NCBI GenBank assembly: GCA_003455655.1
Contig: DMQP01000032.1
Coordinates: 1-11,313, forward strand
Source: Treponema sp.
GTDB taxonomy: Bacteria > Spirochaetota > Spirochaetia > Treponematales > Treponemataceae
Reading direction: 5' to 3'
Length of the DNA stretch: 11,313 bases
Positions 1-6,436 of the stretch are shown one piece after another (position 1 is the stretch's first letter; every line of letters starts with the position of its first letter). The notes beneath the pieces are model-generated. The model ran no database searches and was not told the origin of the DNA. It saw nothing but the letters and a program-made list of their open reading frames with translations. Both the position numbers and the translations under genes were made by a program.

Positions 1-560
1 CTGTTAGACATTTTGCGGAAGAAGATGATGTACAAAATAACAATGACAATTACGGGGAACAAGGAATACAAAATTTGTAGCAAGAAGCTAGACTTACGAG
101 TAACAAATTTGTATGAAACTCCCTGTTCATTTAAGAAAGTCATGTATTCGTTATAAACACCGCCTGCAGTTCGGTAGATTTGATCTGAATTCGAAAAACG
201 GCTAAAGAACTGCAGGTATGGGTTTTTACTGCGCTCTTCCATTTCGGCAACAGCCTGAGGACCGTATCCGGTTAACGAAGATTCATCAATTTCTACGCGA
301 ACAATTTCTCCGGTTTCAATTTTGTGGCGGAACTCTGAATAGTCAATAAGTTCTTCGGGTCGAGAAGCAAAGAGCATGTTAACTAAAAACAGTGCTGCCA
401 GTGCTACCAGTAAAATGCTCCACAGGGGAACTTTAGGTTTATTGTTTTTGTTGTCAGAACCTTTTTTATCTGATTCGTCATCAACCGCAAGCTTAAAAAA
501 GTTAAAGGGATCGGTGTCGTCAAACTGTTCTTTTTTCTTGTCTTTATTTTCGTCGCTCAT
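1..560 (-). CDS. ftsH: ATP-dependent zinc metalloprotease FtsH, N-terminal part (cut by window edge)
   Basis: Membrane-anchored AAA+ protease that degrades misfolded membrane and regulatory proteins. Only the first 186 codons are present; the AAA+ and HExxH protease domains lie beyond position 1. The visible part has a charged cytoplasmic N-terminus (residues 1-43, rich in D/K/N), a first membrane segment (about 45-66), a periplasmic domain with the FtsH-type stretch YSEFRHKIETGEIVRVEI (74-91), and a second membrane segment (about 159-181) followed by FFRKMSN, where FtsH normally enters its linker to the AAA domain. The periplasmic part is fairly long for FtsH. The ATG at 560-558 has no well-placed Shine-Dalgarno (AGAG lies only 2 bases away) but sits 6 bases after a -10 box, suggesting a leaderless mRNA. 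Divergent from fliS. Identification rests on the N-terminal layout alone, since no catalytic motif is inside the window. Confidence 0.85.
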   Translation of the reverse strand, partial: MSDENKDKKKEQFDDTDPFNFFKLAVDDESDKKGSDNKNNKPKVPLWSILLVALAALFLVNMLFASRPEELIDYSEFRHKIETGEIVRVEIDESSLTGYGPQAVAEMEERSKNPYLQFFSRFSNSDQIYRTAGGVYNEYMTFLNEQGVSYKFVTRKSSFLLQILYSLFPVIVIVILYIIFFRKMSN

Positions 561-566
561 AACTCT

Positions 567-595
567 AATATATGAAAAAAAAGGCTTTATGTCGA
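567..595 (-). promoter_or_regulatory. ftsH promoter, sigma-70 type, apparently leaderless
   Basis: Read on the minus strand: -35 TCGACA (595-590, 5 of 6 to TTGACA), 17-base spacer, -10 TATATT (572-567). Seven bases downstream of the -10 end is position 560, the A of the ftsH ATG. The spacer holds a run of eight T on this strand (575-582). Predicted from sequence only. Confidence 0.55.
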
Positions 596-597
596 CA
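590..597. repeat. Perfect 8-base palindrome TGTCGACA between ftsH and fliS
   Basis: The palindrome presents TCGACA, close to a -35 hexamer, on both strands. On the minus strand it lies 17 bases from TATATT (ftsH). On the plus strand it lies 18 bases from TATTTT (616-621), towards fliS. It may serve as a shared -35 region or as a site for a regulator. Confidence 0.45.
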
Positions 598-621
598 AAA
601 ATCGTGTTATTGGGTTATTTT
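592..621 (+). promoter_or_regulatory. Possible fliS promoter (weak)
   Basis: TCGACA (592-597), 18-base spacer, TATTTT (616-621, 4 of 6 to TATAAT). This would give a leader of roughly 67 bases before fliS. A competing idea is a flagellar sigma-28 -10 element: TCCGATAT at 634-641 matches GCCGATAA at 6 of 8, but no convincing TAAA lies 15 bases upstream. Neither is strong. Confidence 0.25.
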
Positions 622-684
622 TTATTGCAGAATTCCGATATAGAAGATGAAGGGAAGGCTTTCCAATCAAGCGTATAGTATTTT

Positions 685-689
685 AGGAG
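685..689 (+). promoter_or_regulatory. Shine-Dalgarno that sets the fliS start
   Basis: AGGAG ends 5 bases before the ATG at 695. The in-frame ATG at 647, 16 codons upstream, has no comparable site and would add residues unlike any FliS N-terminus, so 695 is the start. Confidence 0.8.
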
Positions 690-694
690 TCAGA

Positions 695-1144
695 ATGGCA
701 TATAACGCAAACGGCTACAACGCATACCGCGAAATAGGAGTTAAAACAGCAAGCCAGGGTAAACTGGTTGTTATGCTGTATGAAGGTGCTGTCAGTCATA
801 TTGAAAAAGCAATGGAACTGATTGGTGATGAAGGAAAAATCAAAGCAGACAGCGTCGAAAACTTTGGAAATCACATTCAAAAAGTTCAGGATATTCTTAC
901 TGAACTGCAAATGAGTTTGGACATGGATAAAGGCGGAGAAATTGCCAAAAACCTCATGGCTCTCTACATTTTCTTTAACAAAGAAATTCTTGACGCAAGC
1001 ATTCAGCACGACAAAGCAAAACTTGCAAACATTCATAAAATGCTTTCTGACTTGCGCGACTCTTGGATTCAAATTGCAAACAGTACCGCAAATACTCAGG
1101 CTAACATGCAGCAGGCTCGGCCTTCAATCAATATCACTGGCTAA
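695..1144 (+). CDS. fliS: Flagellar export chaperone FliS
   Basis: Cytoplasmic chaperone that binds the C-terminus of flagellin, prevents premature polymerisation and delivers it to the flagellar type III export gate. The 149-residue product shows the family hallmarks: YREIGVKTASQGKLVVMLYEGAV near residues 11-33 (matching the usual TASP..LV.MLYDGA pattern), then a helical core with ILTELQMSLDMDKGGEIAKNL and LYIFFNKEIL, ending DLRDSWIQI. It is a little longer than the usual 125-135 residues, with a Gln/Asn-rich tail. A FlgN-like gene follows after 11 bases, so the two are probably cotranscribed. In spirochaetes the client would be the periplasmic flagellar filament proteins. The fliD gene, often next to fliS elsewhere, is not in the window. 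Confidence 0.93.
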   Translation: MAYNANGYNAYREIGVKTASQGKLVVMLYEGAVSHIEKAMELIGDEGKIKADSVENFGNHIQKVQDILTELQMSLDMDKGGEIAKNLMALYIFFNKEILDASIQHDKAKLANIHKMLSDLRDSWIQIANSTANTQANMQQARPSINITG

Positions 1145-1155
1145 GGAGAAAGGGA

Positions 1156-1641
1156 ATGACAAAAGAACTTTCACAAGAAGAACTTGACGAACGAGTTGCA
1201 ATCCTTCGTAGATTTCGCTCTTTGCTTGAACAGCAGCGCAATAAATTCCGCGAGTACCTTTTGGTGCTTGAAAAACAGGAAGGCACTATTGAAGCTGAAG
1301 ACCCAGACGCAATTATAGCCCACAGTGAATTAGAAGAACAGATTGTGCGCAACATTGGCTCTTTGCAAAAAGTTATTGCCCCTATGCAGCAACTGTATCA
1401 AACTTCCCATGCCGCAACTTACAACCCACAAGAAGCTATTCCTATTGATAGCATACAGAACGAACTGTCACGACTTCAGACACAAGTGCTTGCTCAAAAC
1501 GAAAAAAACAGAGCTTTACTTCGTTCACATATAAGTTCATTGCGAACACAAATGGCTCAGTTTAAAAATCCATACAACAACCGTCAGTCTGTATACGCAG
1601 GGACAGACCGTTTAGGAACAATGATTCAGGTTGAAGTGTAA
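1156..1641 (+). CDS. FlgN-like flagellar chaperone (probable)
   Basis: A 161-residue, mostly helical, charged cytoplasmic protein without signal peptide or membrane segment. Residues about 5-125 are consistent with long coiled-coil helices (RFRSLLEQQRNKFREYLLVLEKQEGTI, then HSELEEQIVRNIGSLQKVI). The C-terminal end YAGTDRLGTMIQVEV looks like a short conserved tail. Length, helix pattern and position directly after fliS fit the FlgN family, which chaperones the hook-filament junction proteins FlgK and FlgL. I do not see a signature that proves it, and a general flagellar or coiled-coil protein is the alternative. The start has a clear AGGAG 8 bases upstream. The last three codons double as the -35 region of the putative polA promoter. 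Confidence 0.65.
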   Translation: MTKELSQEELDERVAILRRFRSLLEQQRNKFREYLLVLEKQEGTIEAEDPDAIIAHSELEEQIVRNIGSLQKVIAPMQQLYQTSHAATYNPQEAIPIDSIQNELSRLQTQVLAQNEKNRALLRSHISSLRTQMAQFKNPYNNRQSVYAGTDRLGTMIQVEV

Positions 1642-1659
1642 GCGTCGGTGTGCTACAAT
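1631..1659 (+). promoter_or_regulatory. polA promoter, extended -10, apparently leaderless
   Basis: TTGAAG (1631-1636), 17-base spacer, TACAAT (1654-1659), with TG at 1651-1652 making an extended -10. Seven bases beyond the -10 end is 1666, the A of the proposed polA ATG. The -35 lies inside the end of the preceding coding region. The fit in spacing, hexamers and TG is good, but no transcript data are available. Confidence 0.6.
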
Positions 1660-1665
1660 GCCCTT

Positions 1666-4476
1666 ATGGCATACGAAAAGCATTCCGAAGACGACAGCGT
1701 TTACATTCTTGATTCATACGGACTTATTTACCGCGCATATTTTGCACTTATAAATCATCCGCTCACAAACAAAAGTGGCCGGAACATTTCAGCTCTGGTC
1801 ATTTTTTTCAGAAACCTCCAAGCACTTTTAGCTCATTACAAACCCCGATATTTGGCAGCAGCCTTTGACTCGCGCACGCCAACTTTCAGACACAAACTCT
1901 ATGCAGAATACAAAGCAACCAGACAAAAAACGCCAGAAGACTTACACGCACAAGTTCCGTGGATTGAAGATACACTCACTGCTCTTGGCATTCCTGTTCT
2001 TCGAGTAGATGGATACGAAGCCGATGACATTATTGCAACTGTTGCAAAAGAATGTCAAAAGACAGGGCGGCACTTACGCATTTTAAGCGGAGACAAAGAT
2101 TTGCTACAGTTAGTAAATGACACTTGTCTTCAGATGCAGCCCGACAAAACAAACGGTGGATGGGAAACAAACGGTAAAGAAGAAGTGCTTTCAAAGTGGG
2201 GCATTGGACCAGAAAAAATTCTTGACTATCTTTCGCTTGTAGGAGATAGCGCAGACAATGTTCCAGGGGTTAAGGGTGTAGGAGACAAAACAGCGCTTAA
2301 ACTGCTGGAACAATACGAAACACTCGATGGCATTTACCAGCATGCAGATGAAATTAAAGGTGCACTGGGAACAAAAATTCGTGATGACAAAGACAATGCA
2401 TATTTTTCAAAAAAACTTATTACACTGTGCGACACTGTTCCTATTGAAATAAATTTTGATTCCTTTAGTACAGCTCATCTTAATTACGCAAGTGCCGCAG
2501 ACAAACTTGAATCAATGGGGGCAAATCTTGCTGCAAAAAACTTTCGCGAAAAAGCATTAAAAGCCCCGCACTCAGAAACAGAAAAGGTCACTGAAGACGA
2601 AGAAACAGAAACAAAAGAGCTCAGTGTTAAACAAAACTCTGGCAAGTACAGCGCTTGCACAAGAGCAAAAGAACTTGCAGACATTATTGACAACATACTC
2701 AGTTCAAAAGAAAAAAGTTTTGCCTTTGACACCGAAACAGACAGTCTTAATGCACATCAGGCTCACTTGGTAGGCTTTAGTTTGTGTAGCAAAAAAGGAA
2801 CAGCAGTATATGTTCCCGTTGTTTTACCAGGTGGAATGTTTGCACCAGAAACAGTCAGCACTAAAGATGCACTTACGCAACTTGCACGATTGTTTTCAAA
2901 CGAAGCTGTTACGGTCATCATGCACAATGCAAAATTTGATCTTGAAGTTTTACACACAAATGCAGAAAGAGAAAACATTTCTTTTTCTTTCGACTGTAAA
3001 CTTCGCGACACTATGTTAGCAGCATGGCTTGTTGATTCAGATGCGCAGGGAAAATCGCCATACAGTCTTGAATACTTAGGTGAAACAAAACTGGGACTTA
3101 AGGGCATTGAGTTTAAAGATGTTGTAGAAAAAGGAAAAACCTTCGCTGATGTTCCCCTTGAAAAAGCAGTTCCCTACGGAGCAGAAGATGCGGACTTTAC
3201 CTGGCAGTTGTGGCAATACTACGAACCTCTTTTGACAAAAGGCAATTTAAACGAATTGTACTACGACATGGAACTTAAAGTGCTGCCTATTTTAACAAAC
3301 ATGGAAATTGCAGGAATTCACATAGACAAAAAAGTTCTTGCAGATTATTCAATTGAACTGGCAAAGCAAATTAAAAGCATAGAGAAAAAAATCTACAAGA
3401 CAGTTGGTCATGACTTTAACATTGCCTCTACCAAACAATTGCAAACAGTTTTGTTTGAAGAGCGCGGTCTTGCTCCTGGCAAAAAAACAAAAACTGGTTA
3501 CAGTACAGACACCGCTGTTCTCGAAGAACTTTCAGAACGCACAGACGATCCCCTACCCCAGTTGATTTTAGATTATCGTTCTTACACAAAGCTGCAAAGC
3601 ACTTATGTTGAAACATTACCCACTCTTGCAGATGAACACGAACGAATTCACACTTCTTTTTTACAAACAGGAACAGCAACAGGTCGCCTTTCTTCACGAG
3701 ACCCCAACTTGCAAAACATTCCCATTCGTGACGAATCAGGTCGCCGCATAAGAGCAGCCTTTACCGCAACAACAGGAACAGAACTTATTTCTGCAGACTA
3801 TGCACAAATTGAACTGGTAGTGCTCGCTCATCTTTCAGGAGACAAAAACTTACGCCAAGCATTTATAGACGGCATTGATGTTCACCGCGCAACCGCTGCT
3901 CTTATTTACGGAATTACACCAGAGCAAGTAAGTGCAGAACAGCGACGCTTTGCAAAAACAGTAAACTTTGGTGTTATGTACGGCATGAGCGCTTTCCGTC
4001 TTGCAAACGAACTCGGTATTAGTCGCACTCACGCAAAAGATTTTATAGACCAGTATTTTACCACCTACGCAGATGTTCGACGCTTTTTAGACCAAACAAT
4101 AGAAAAGGCACAGCAGAATGGATATGTACAAACACTTATGGGTCGGCGCAGAGAAATTCCAGACATTAACAATGCAAACAAACTGATTCAACAGTCTGCC
4201 CAACGAATTGCCATTAACACTCCCATTCAGGGAAGTGCCGCAGATATTGTAAAAACCGCAATGATAAAAGTTCAGCAGGCACTTACGCAAGAAAAAAGCA
4301 AAGCCCGCATGTTGCTGCAAGTTCATGATGAACTTATCTTTGAATGTCCGTCTGACAGTGAAACTATTGAAAAAACAATTTCACTTATTCGCGACAACAT
4401 GGAAAATGCAGTGAAACTGTCTGTTCCTCTCAGAGTAAGCATAGAGCATGGCTCTAACTGGGGAGCCTTCCACTAA
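1666..4476 (+). CDS. polA: DNA polymerase I, with 5'-3' and 3'-5' exonuclease domains
   Basis: Repair and Okazaki-fragment polymerase of 936 residues, a full three-domain form. Numbering from the ATG at 1666: the 5'-3' exonuclease occupies about 10-285 (YEADDIIA near 117, SGDKDLLQLV near 141, DSADNVPGVKGVGDKTA near 194). A charged linker (300-325) leads to the 3'-5' exonuclease at about 345-530, with all proofreading motifs kept: DTET (D355, E357), HNAKFD (420-425) and YGAED. The polymerase domain has motif A ADYAQIEL (D711), motif B RRFAKTVNFGVMYG (K764, F768) and motif C QVHDELIFE (H887, D888). Phe at 768 is the usual bacterial residue. An in-frame GTG at 1648 adds six residues but lacks a Shine-Dalgarno and would precede the predicted transcript start, so ATG 1666 is preferred. 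The stop overlaps the coaE start by one base. Confidence 0.97.
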   Translation: MAYEKHSEDDSVYILDSYGLIYRAYFALINHPLTNKSGRNISALVIFFRNLQALLAHYKPRYLAAAFDSRTPTFRHKLYAEYKATRQKTPEDLHAQVPWIEDTLTALGIPVLRVDGYEADDIIATVAKECQKTGRHLRILSGDKDLLQLVNDTCLQMQPDKTNGGWETNGKEEVLSKWGIGPEKILDYLSLVGDSADNVPGVKGVGDKTALKLLEQYETLDGIYQHADEIKGALGTKIRDDKDNAYFSKKLITLCDTVPIEINFDSFSTAHLNYASAADKLESMGANLAAKNFREKALKAPHSETEKVTEDEETETKELSVKQNSGKYSACTRAKELADIIDNILSSKEKSFAFDTETDSLNAHQAHLVGFSLCSKKGTAVYVPVVLPGGMFAPETVSTKDALTQLARLFSNEAVTVIMHNAKFDLEVLHTNAERENISFSFDCKLRDTMLAAWLVDSDAQGKSPYSLEYLGETKLGLKGIEFKDVVEKGKTFADVPLEKAVPYGAEDADFTWQLWQYYEPLLTKGNLNELYYDMELKVLPILTNMEIAGIHIDKKVLADYSIELAKQIKSIEKKIYKTVGHDFNIASTKQLQTVLFEERGLAPGKKTKTGYSTDTAVLEELSERTDDPLPQLILDYRSYTKLQSTYVETLPTLADEHERIHTSFLQTGTATGRLSSRDPNLQNIPIRDESGRRIRAAFTATTGTELISADYAQIELVVLAHLSGDKNLRQAFIDGIDVHRATAALIYGITPEQVSAEQRRFAKTVNFGVMYGMSAFRLANELGISRTHAKDFIDQYFTTYADVRRFLDQTIEKAQQNGYVQTLMGRRREIPDINNANKLIQQSAQRIAINTPIQGSAADIVKTAMIKVQQALTQEKSKARMLLQVHDELIFECPSDSETIEKTISLIRDNMENAVKLSVPLRVSIEHGSNWGAFH

Positions 4477-5075
4477 TGATTTTATGCGTAACAGGCCCAA
4501 TGGCAGCAGGGAAAAATGTAGCTTCAGACATTCTTGCACAAAAGGGCTTTTTTACCCTCGATGCAGATCTTCTTGTTCATCAGGCAGTTGAAAGCCAAAA
4601 GAGCGCAATTCTTGAAGCCTTTGCAGAAGAAGCAAAAGCTATGGGCTTAAGTCTAACTCGTTCAGACGGAAGCATAGACCGTCGTGCTTTGGGAACAATT
4701 GTTTTTAACAATCCACAAAATGTAGAGCGCCAAGAAGCAATTGTGTATCCAGAAATAAACCGCCGCTTTGAAGATTTTTTGCAGGAACACAAAGGTAAAG
4801 ACTGCGCCATAAATGCAACGGTTTTGTTTAAAGTTCCTGTTATGCAACAAATGGACGCTGTTTTATACATTGACGCCCCCCGCCTTATCCGCCTGGTAAG
4901 AATAAAAAAAAGAGACAATCTACCCCTAAAAAATATATGCAAACGCTTTCGTGCACAAAAAAATCTTTTTTCTAAATATCGTCTCGTAAATGCCGATACT
5001 AGAAGAGTATGGAATTTAGGCACGAGGCAACATTTGGAAAAGAAAATTGAACAATTCCTTGCCTCCCGCCGCTAG
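4476..5075 (+). CDS. coaE: Dephospho-CoA kinase
   Basis: Last step of coenzyme A synthesis: ATP-dependent phosphorylation of the 3'-hydroxyl of dephospho-CoA. The 199-residue product has the CoaE layout: an N-terminal P-loop GPMAAGKN (7-14), the substrate-site DAD motif in LDADLLVHQ (28-36), IDRRALGTIVF followed by EAIVYPEI (typical CoaE 'LDR.ALG..VF ... LE.IVHP.I'), and a C-terminal helical lid rich in R/K. The P-loop ends in Asn where Ser/Thr is standard. The lid sequence is also atypical, with RFRAQKNLFSKY and NADTRRVWNLG replacing the usual 'Q...eeK..rAD.vI.N.g'. These look like lineage features rather than decay, since the frame is intact. Translation is probably coupled to polA through the TAATG overlap, with GGGGAG upstream. 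Confidence 0.88.
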   Translation: MILCVTGPMAAGKNVASDILAQKGFFTLDADLLVHQAVESQKSAILEAFAEEAKAMGLSLTRSDGSIDRRALGTIVFNNPQNVERQEAIVYPEINRRFEDFLQEHKGKDCAINATVLFKVPVMQQMDAVLYIDAPRLIRLVRIKKRDNLPLKNICKRFRAQKNLFSKYRLVNADTRRVWNLGTRQHLEKKIEQFLASRR

Positions 5076-5086
5076 GGGATAGACTT

Positions 5087-5941
5087 ATGGAACAAAAACG
5101 AATTCTTTGGATTGTACTGGCATCTGGCATTTTTCTGCTGGTTGTTACCGGAGCAGCACTGCTACATGTACTTACATCACGCACTGGTTCTTCTACCGGA
5201 GTAAACTCAAGCACGGTATGGACTGCAACTCCAACTTTGTCATCTAACACAACGCAAACTACTCCTGAGCCATACGCACAGGGCATTGCATCTGTTACAG
5301 CAACACCTACCGTACAGGAAAAAGAACCTGCTGTTAGCGAAGAAAAAGAATCATCTTCTCAGGTAACACAGACAGAAAATCTTACGGTTATTGCAAACGG
5401 AACCACTAACATTTATGACACAGGCACAACAACAATAGACTTAAACACACTCAAAGCAGGAACAAGCACTTCTGCAGTAACTGCACAAAATGCTGTTGCA
5501 GCAGATGCTATTGCACGAAATGAACAGACCGTTGCAAATACAAAACCAGTAGCTACAACAAGCACAAGCTCTTCTACCACAAAGACAAGCACTAGTTCGA
5601 CTACAAGCAGCGCTTCAAGTTCCACAAAGAAAACAAGTACGGCTTCTACAAAAACCGCAAGCACTACAGTAGCAGATCGTTTTTGGGTTCAGGCAGCATC
5701 TTATTCAAGCAAAAAAAATGCAGACGAAGCTCGCGAACTGTTAGACAAAAATGGAATTCAGTGCGAAGTATTTACCTTCACTGACAGCAAGGGAACTTTG
5801 TTCTACCGTGTTCGTGTTGGTCCTTACACTACAAAGAGTGAAGCTGAATACTGGAAACAACAGATTGATGCAATTGAACTGTTTGCAAAAGCAGGAACAT
5901 ACATCACTAACTCAAGCGCACCTGCAGTGGCAAAGAAATAA
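5087..5941 (+). CDS. Membrane-anchored SPOR-domain protein
   Basis: A 284-residue bitopic protein: short cytoplasmic N-terminus MEQKR, one membrane helix (about 6-29), a long periplasmic linker, and a C-terminal SPOR domain (about 198-273; FWVQAASYSSKKNADEAREL ... LFYRVRVGPYTTKSEAEYWKQQI). SPOR domains bind glycan strands stripped of stem peptides and so place proteins at septa or other sites of cell-wall remodelling, as in FtsN and DedD. The linker is extremely rich in Thr and Ser, especially 154-194, with no predicted fold. No enzymatic domain is present, so a structural or targeting role in division or periplasmic wall remodelling is likely, but which process is not known. AGGGGA lies 8 bases before the ATG, and the gene sits 11 bases after coaE in the same run. 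Confidence 0.85.
   Translation: MEQKRILWIVLASGIFLLVVTGAALLHVLTSRTGSSTGVNSSTVWTATPTLSSNTTQTTPEPYAQGIASVTATPTVQEKEPAVSEEKESSSQVTQTENLTVIANGTTNIYDTGTTTIDLNTLKAGTSTSAVTAQNAVAADAIARNEQTVANTKPVATTSTSSSTTKTSTSSTTSSASSSTKKTSTASTKTASTTVADRFWVQAASYSSKKNADEARELLDKNGIQCEVFTFTDSKGTLFYRVRVGPYTTKSEAEYWKQQIDAIELFAKAGTYITNSSAPAVAKK
5546..5668. repeat. Ser/Thr-rich low-complexity tract in the SPOR protein linker
   Basis: Codes for residues 154-194, almost only Ser, Thr, Ala and Lys in short irregular units such as TSTSS and KTSTAST. The codons vary (agc, tct, tca, act, aca), so it is a composition bias rather than a perfect DNA tandem repeat. Confidence 0.7.
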
Positions 5942-6427
5942 GTGAAAAAGACAAACGCCATGCGCATCTTAGACGGTGCGCATATTTCATACGAAACACT
6001 TTCTTACGAAGACGATGGGGAACATGAACTAGCAAAAGGAGCAGCAGAACTTACTGCTCAAAAGTTAGGCATAGACCCTTCTTGTGTTTTTAAAACAATT
6101 GTCATGCGTACTGAATCAAAAGAAGTGCTTGTATTCTGTCAAAGCGCCATGCACGAAATAAATCTAAAAAAAGCACGCACTGCAGCAGGAGCAAAAGAAG
6201 TTACTCCTGTTAAACAAGAAGAATTACTTGCATTAACCGGTTATGTTCGGGGCGGATGTTCACCTCTGGGAATGAAACGCACATACCGTACCTTCATAGA
6301 CCAGAGCGCCCTTAGCCACGAAACAATCTGTATAAGCGCAGGTGTTCGCGGTCAGCAAATAAAACTTTCTCCCGCAGATTTAGTTAAGGCAACAAAAGCA
6401 ACCGTTACAGACTTAATACTCGAGTAA
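5942..6427 (+). CDS. ybaK: YbaK/EbsC family Cys-tRNA(Pro) deacylase
   Basis: Trans-editing enzyme that hydrolyses Cys mischarged on tRNA(Pro). The 161-residue product has the family form: opening KKTNAMRILDGAHISYE, the Lys-containing strand CVFKTIVMR (K at about 43, equivalent to the essential YbaK lysine), LKKARTAAGAKEVTPV, and the conserved loop GYVRGGCSPLGMKR (about 100-113). The proposed start is the GTG immediately after the SPOR stop (TAAGTG). It gives the usual 'MKKTNAMR' beginning, but no strong Shine-Dalgarno is seen, so translation probably depends on ribosomes finishing the upstream gene. ATG at 5960 is an alternative start, but it would lose conserved residues. Last gene of the polA run. 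It ends 9 bases from the convergent cyclase gene. Confidence 0.9.
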   Translation: MKKTNAMRILDGAHISYETLSYEDDGEHELAKGAAELTAQKLGIDPSCVFKTIVMRTESKEVLVFCQSAMHEINLKKARTAAGAKEVTPVKQEELLALTGYVRGGCSPLGMKRTYRTFIDQSALSHETICISAGVRGQQIKLSPADLVKATKATVTDLILE

Positions 6428-6436
6428 AGTCTCTGC

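Noticed and set aside
634..641. Sigma-28 (flagellar) -10 element TCCGATAT before fliS
   Set aside because: The core matches, but no acceptable TAAA-type -35 lies at the right distance; kept only as an alternative in the fliS promoter note.
376..678. 100-codon open frame on the plus strand over the ftsH start
   Set aside because: Antisense to the conserved FtsH N-terminus, with Ser/Leu-rich shadow composition.
647..694. Longer fliS start at ATG 647
   Set aside because: No Shine-Dalgarno, residues unlike FliS, and a clear AGGAG serves ATG 695.
683..1072. 129-codon open frame antisense to fliS
   Set aside because: Phe/Val/Cys-rich shadow of a well-conserved gene, with no recognisable motif.
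1648..1665. GTG start for polA at 1648
   Set aside because: No ribosome site, adds six non-conserved residues, and lies over the predicted -10 region rather than after it.
4580..5023. 147-codon open frame antisense to coaE
   Set aside because: Arg/Ser/Cys-rich shadow translation with no domain, in a region where the coaE frame is clearly real.
5413..5664. 83-codon Val/Leu/Ala-rich frame antisense to the SPOR linker
   Set aside because: It is the complement of the Ser/Thr low-complexity tract; its apparent hydrophobicity is a composition artefact.
6417..6426. Palindrome TACTCGAGTA as a terminator
   Set aside because: Only 10 bases with no loop, AT-weak arms and no T-run, and it overlaps the ybaK stop.
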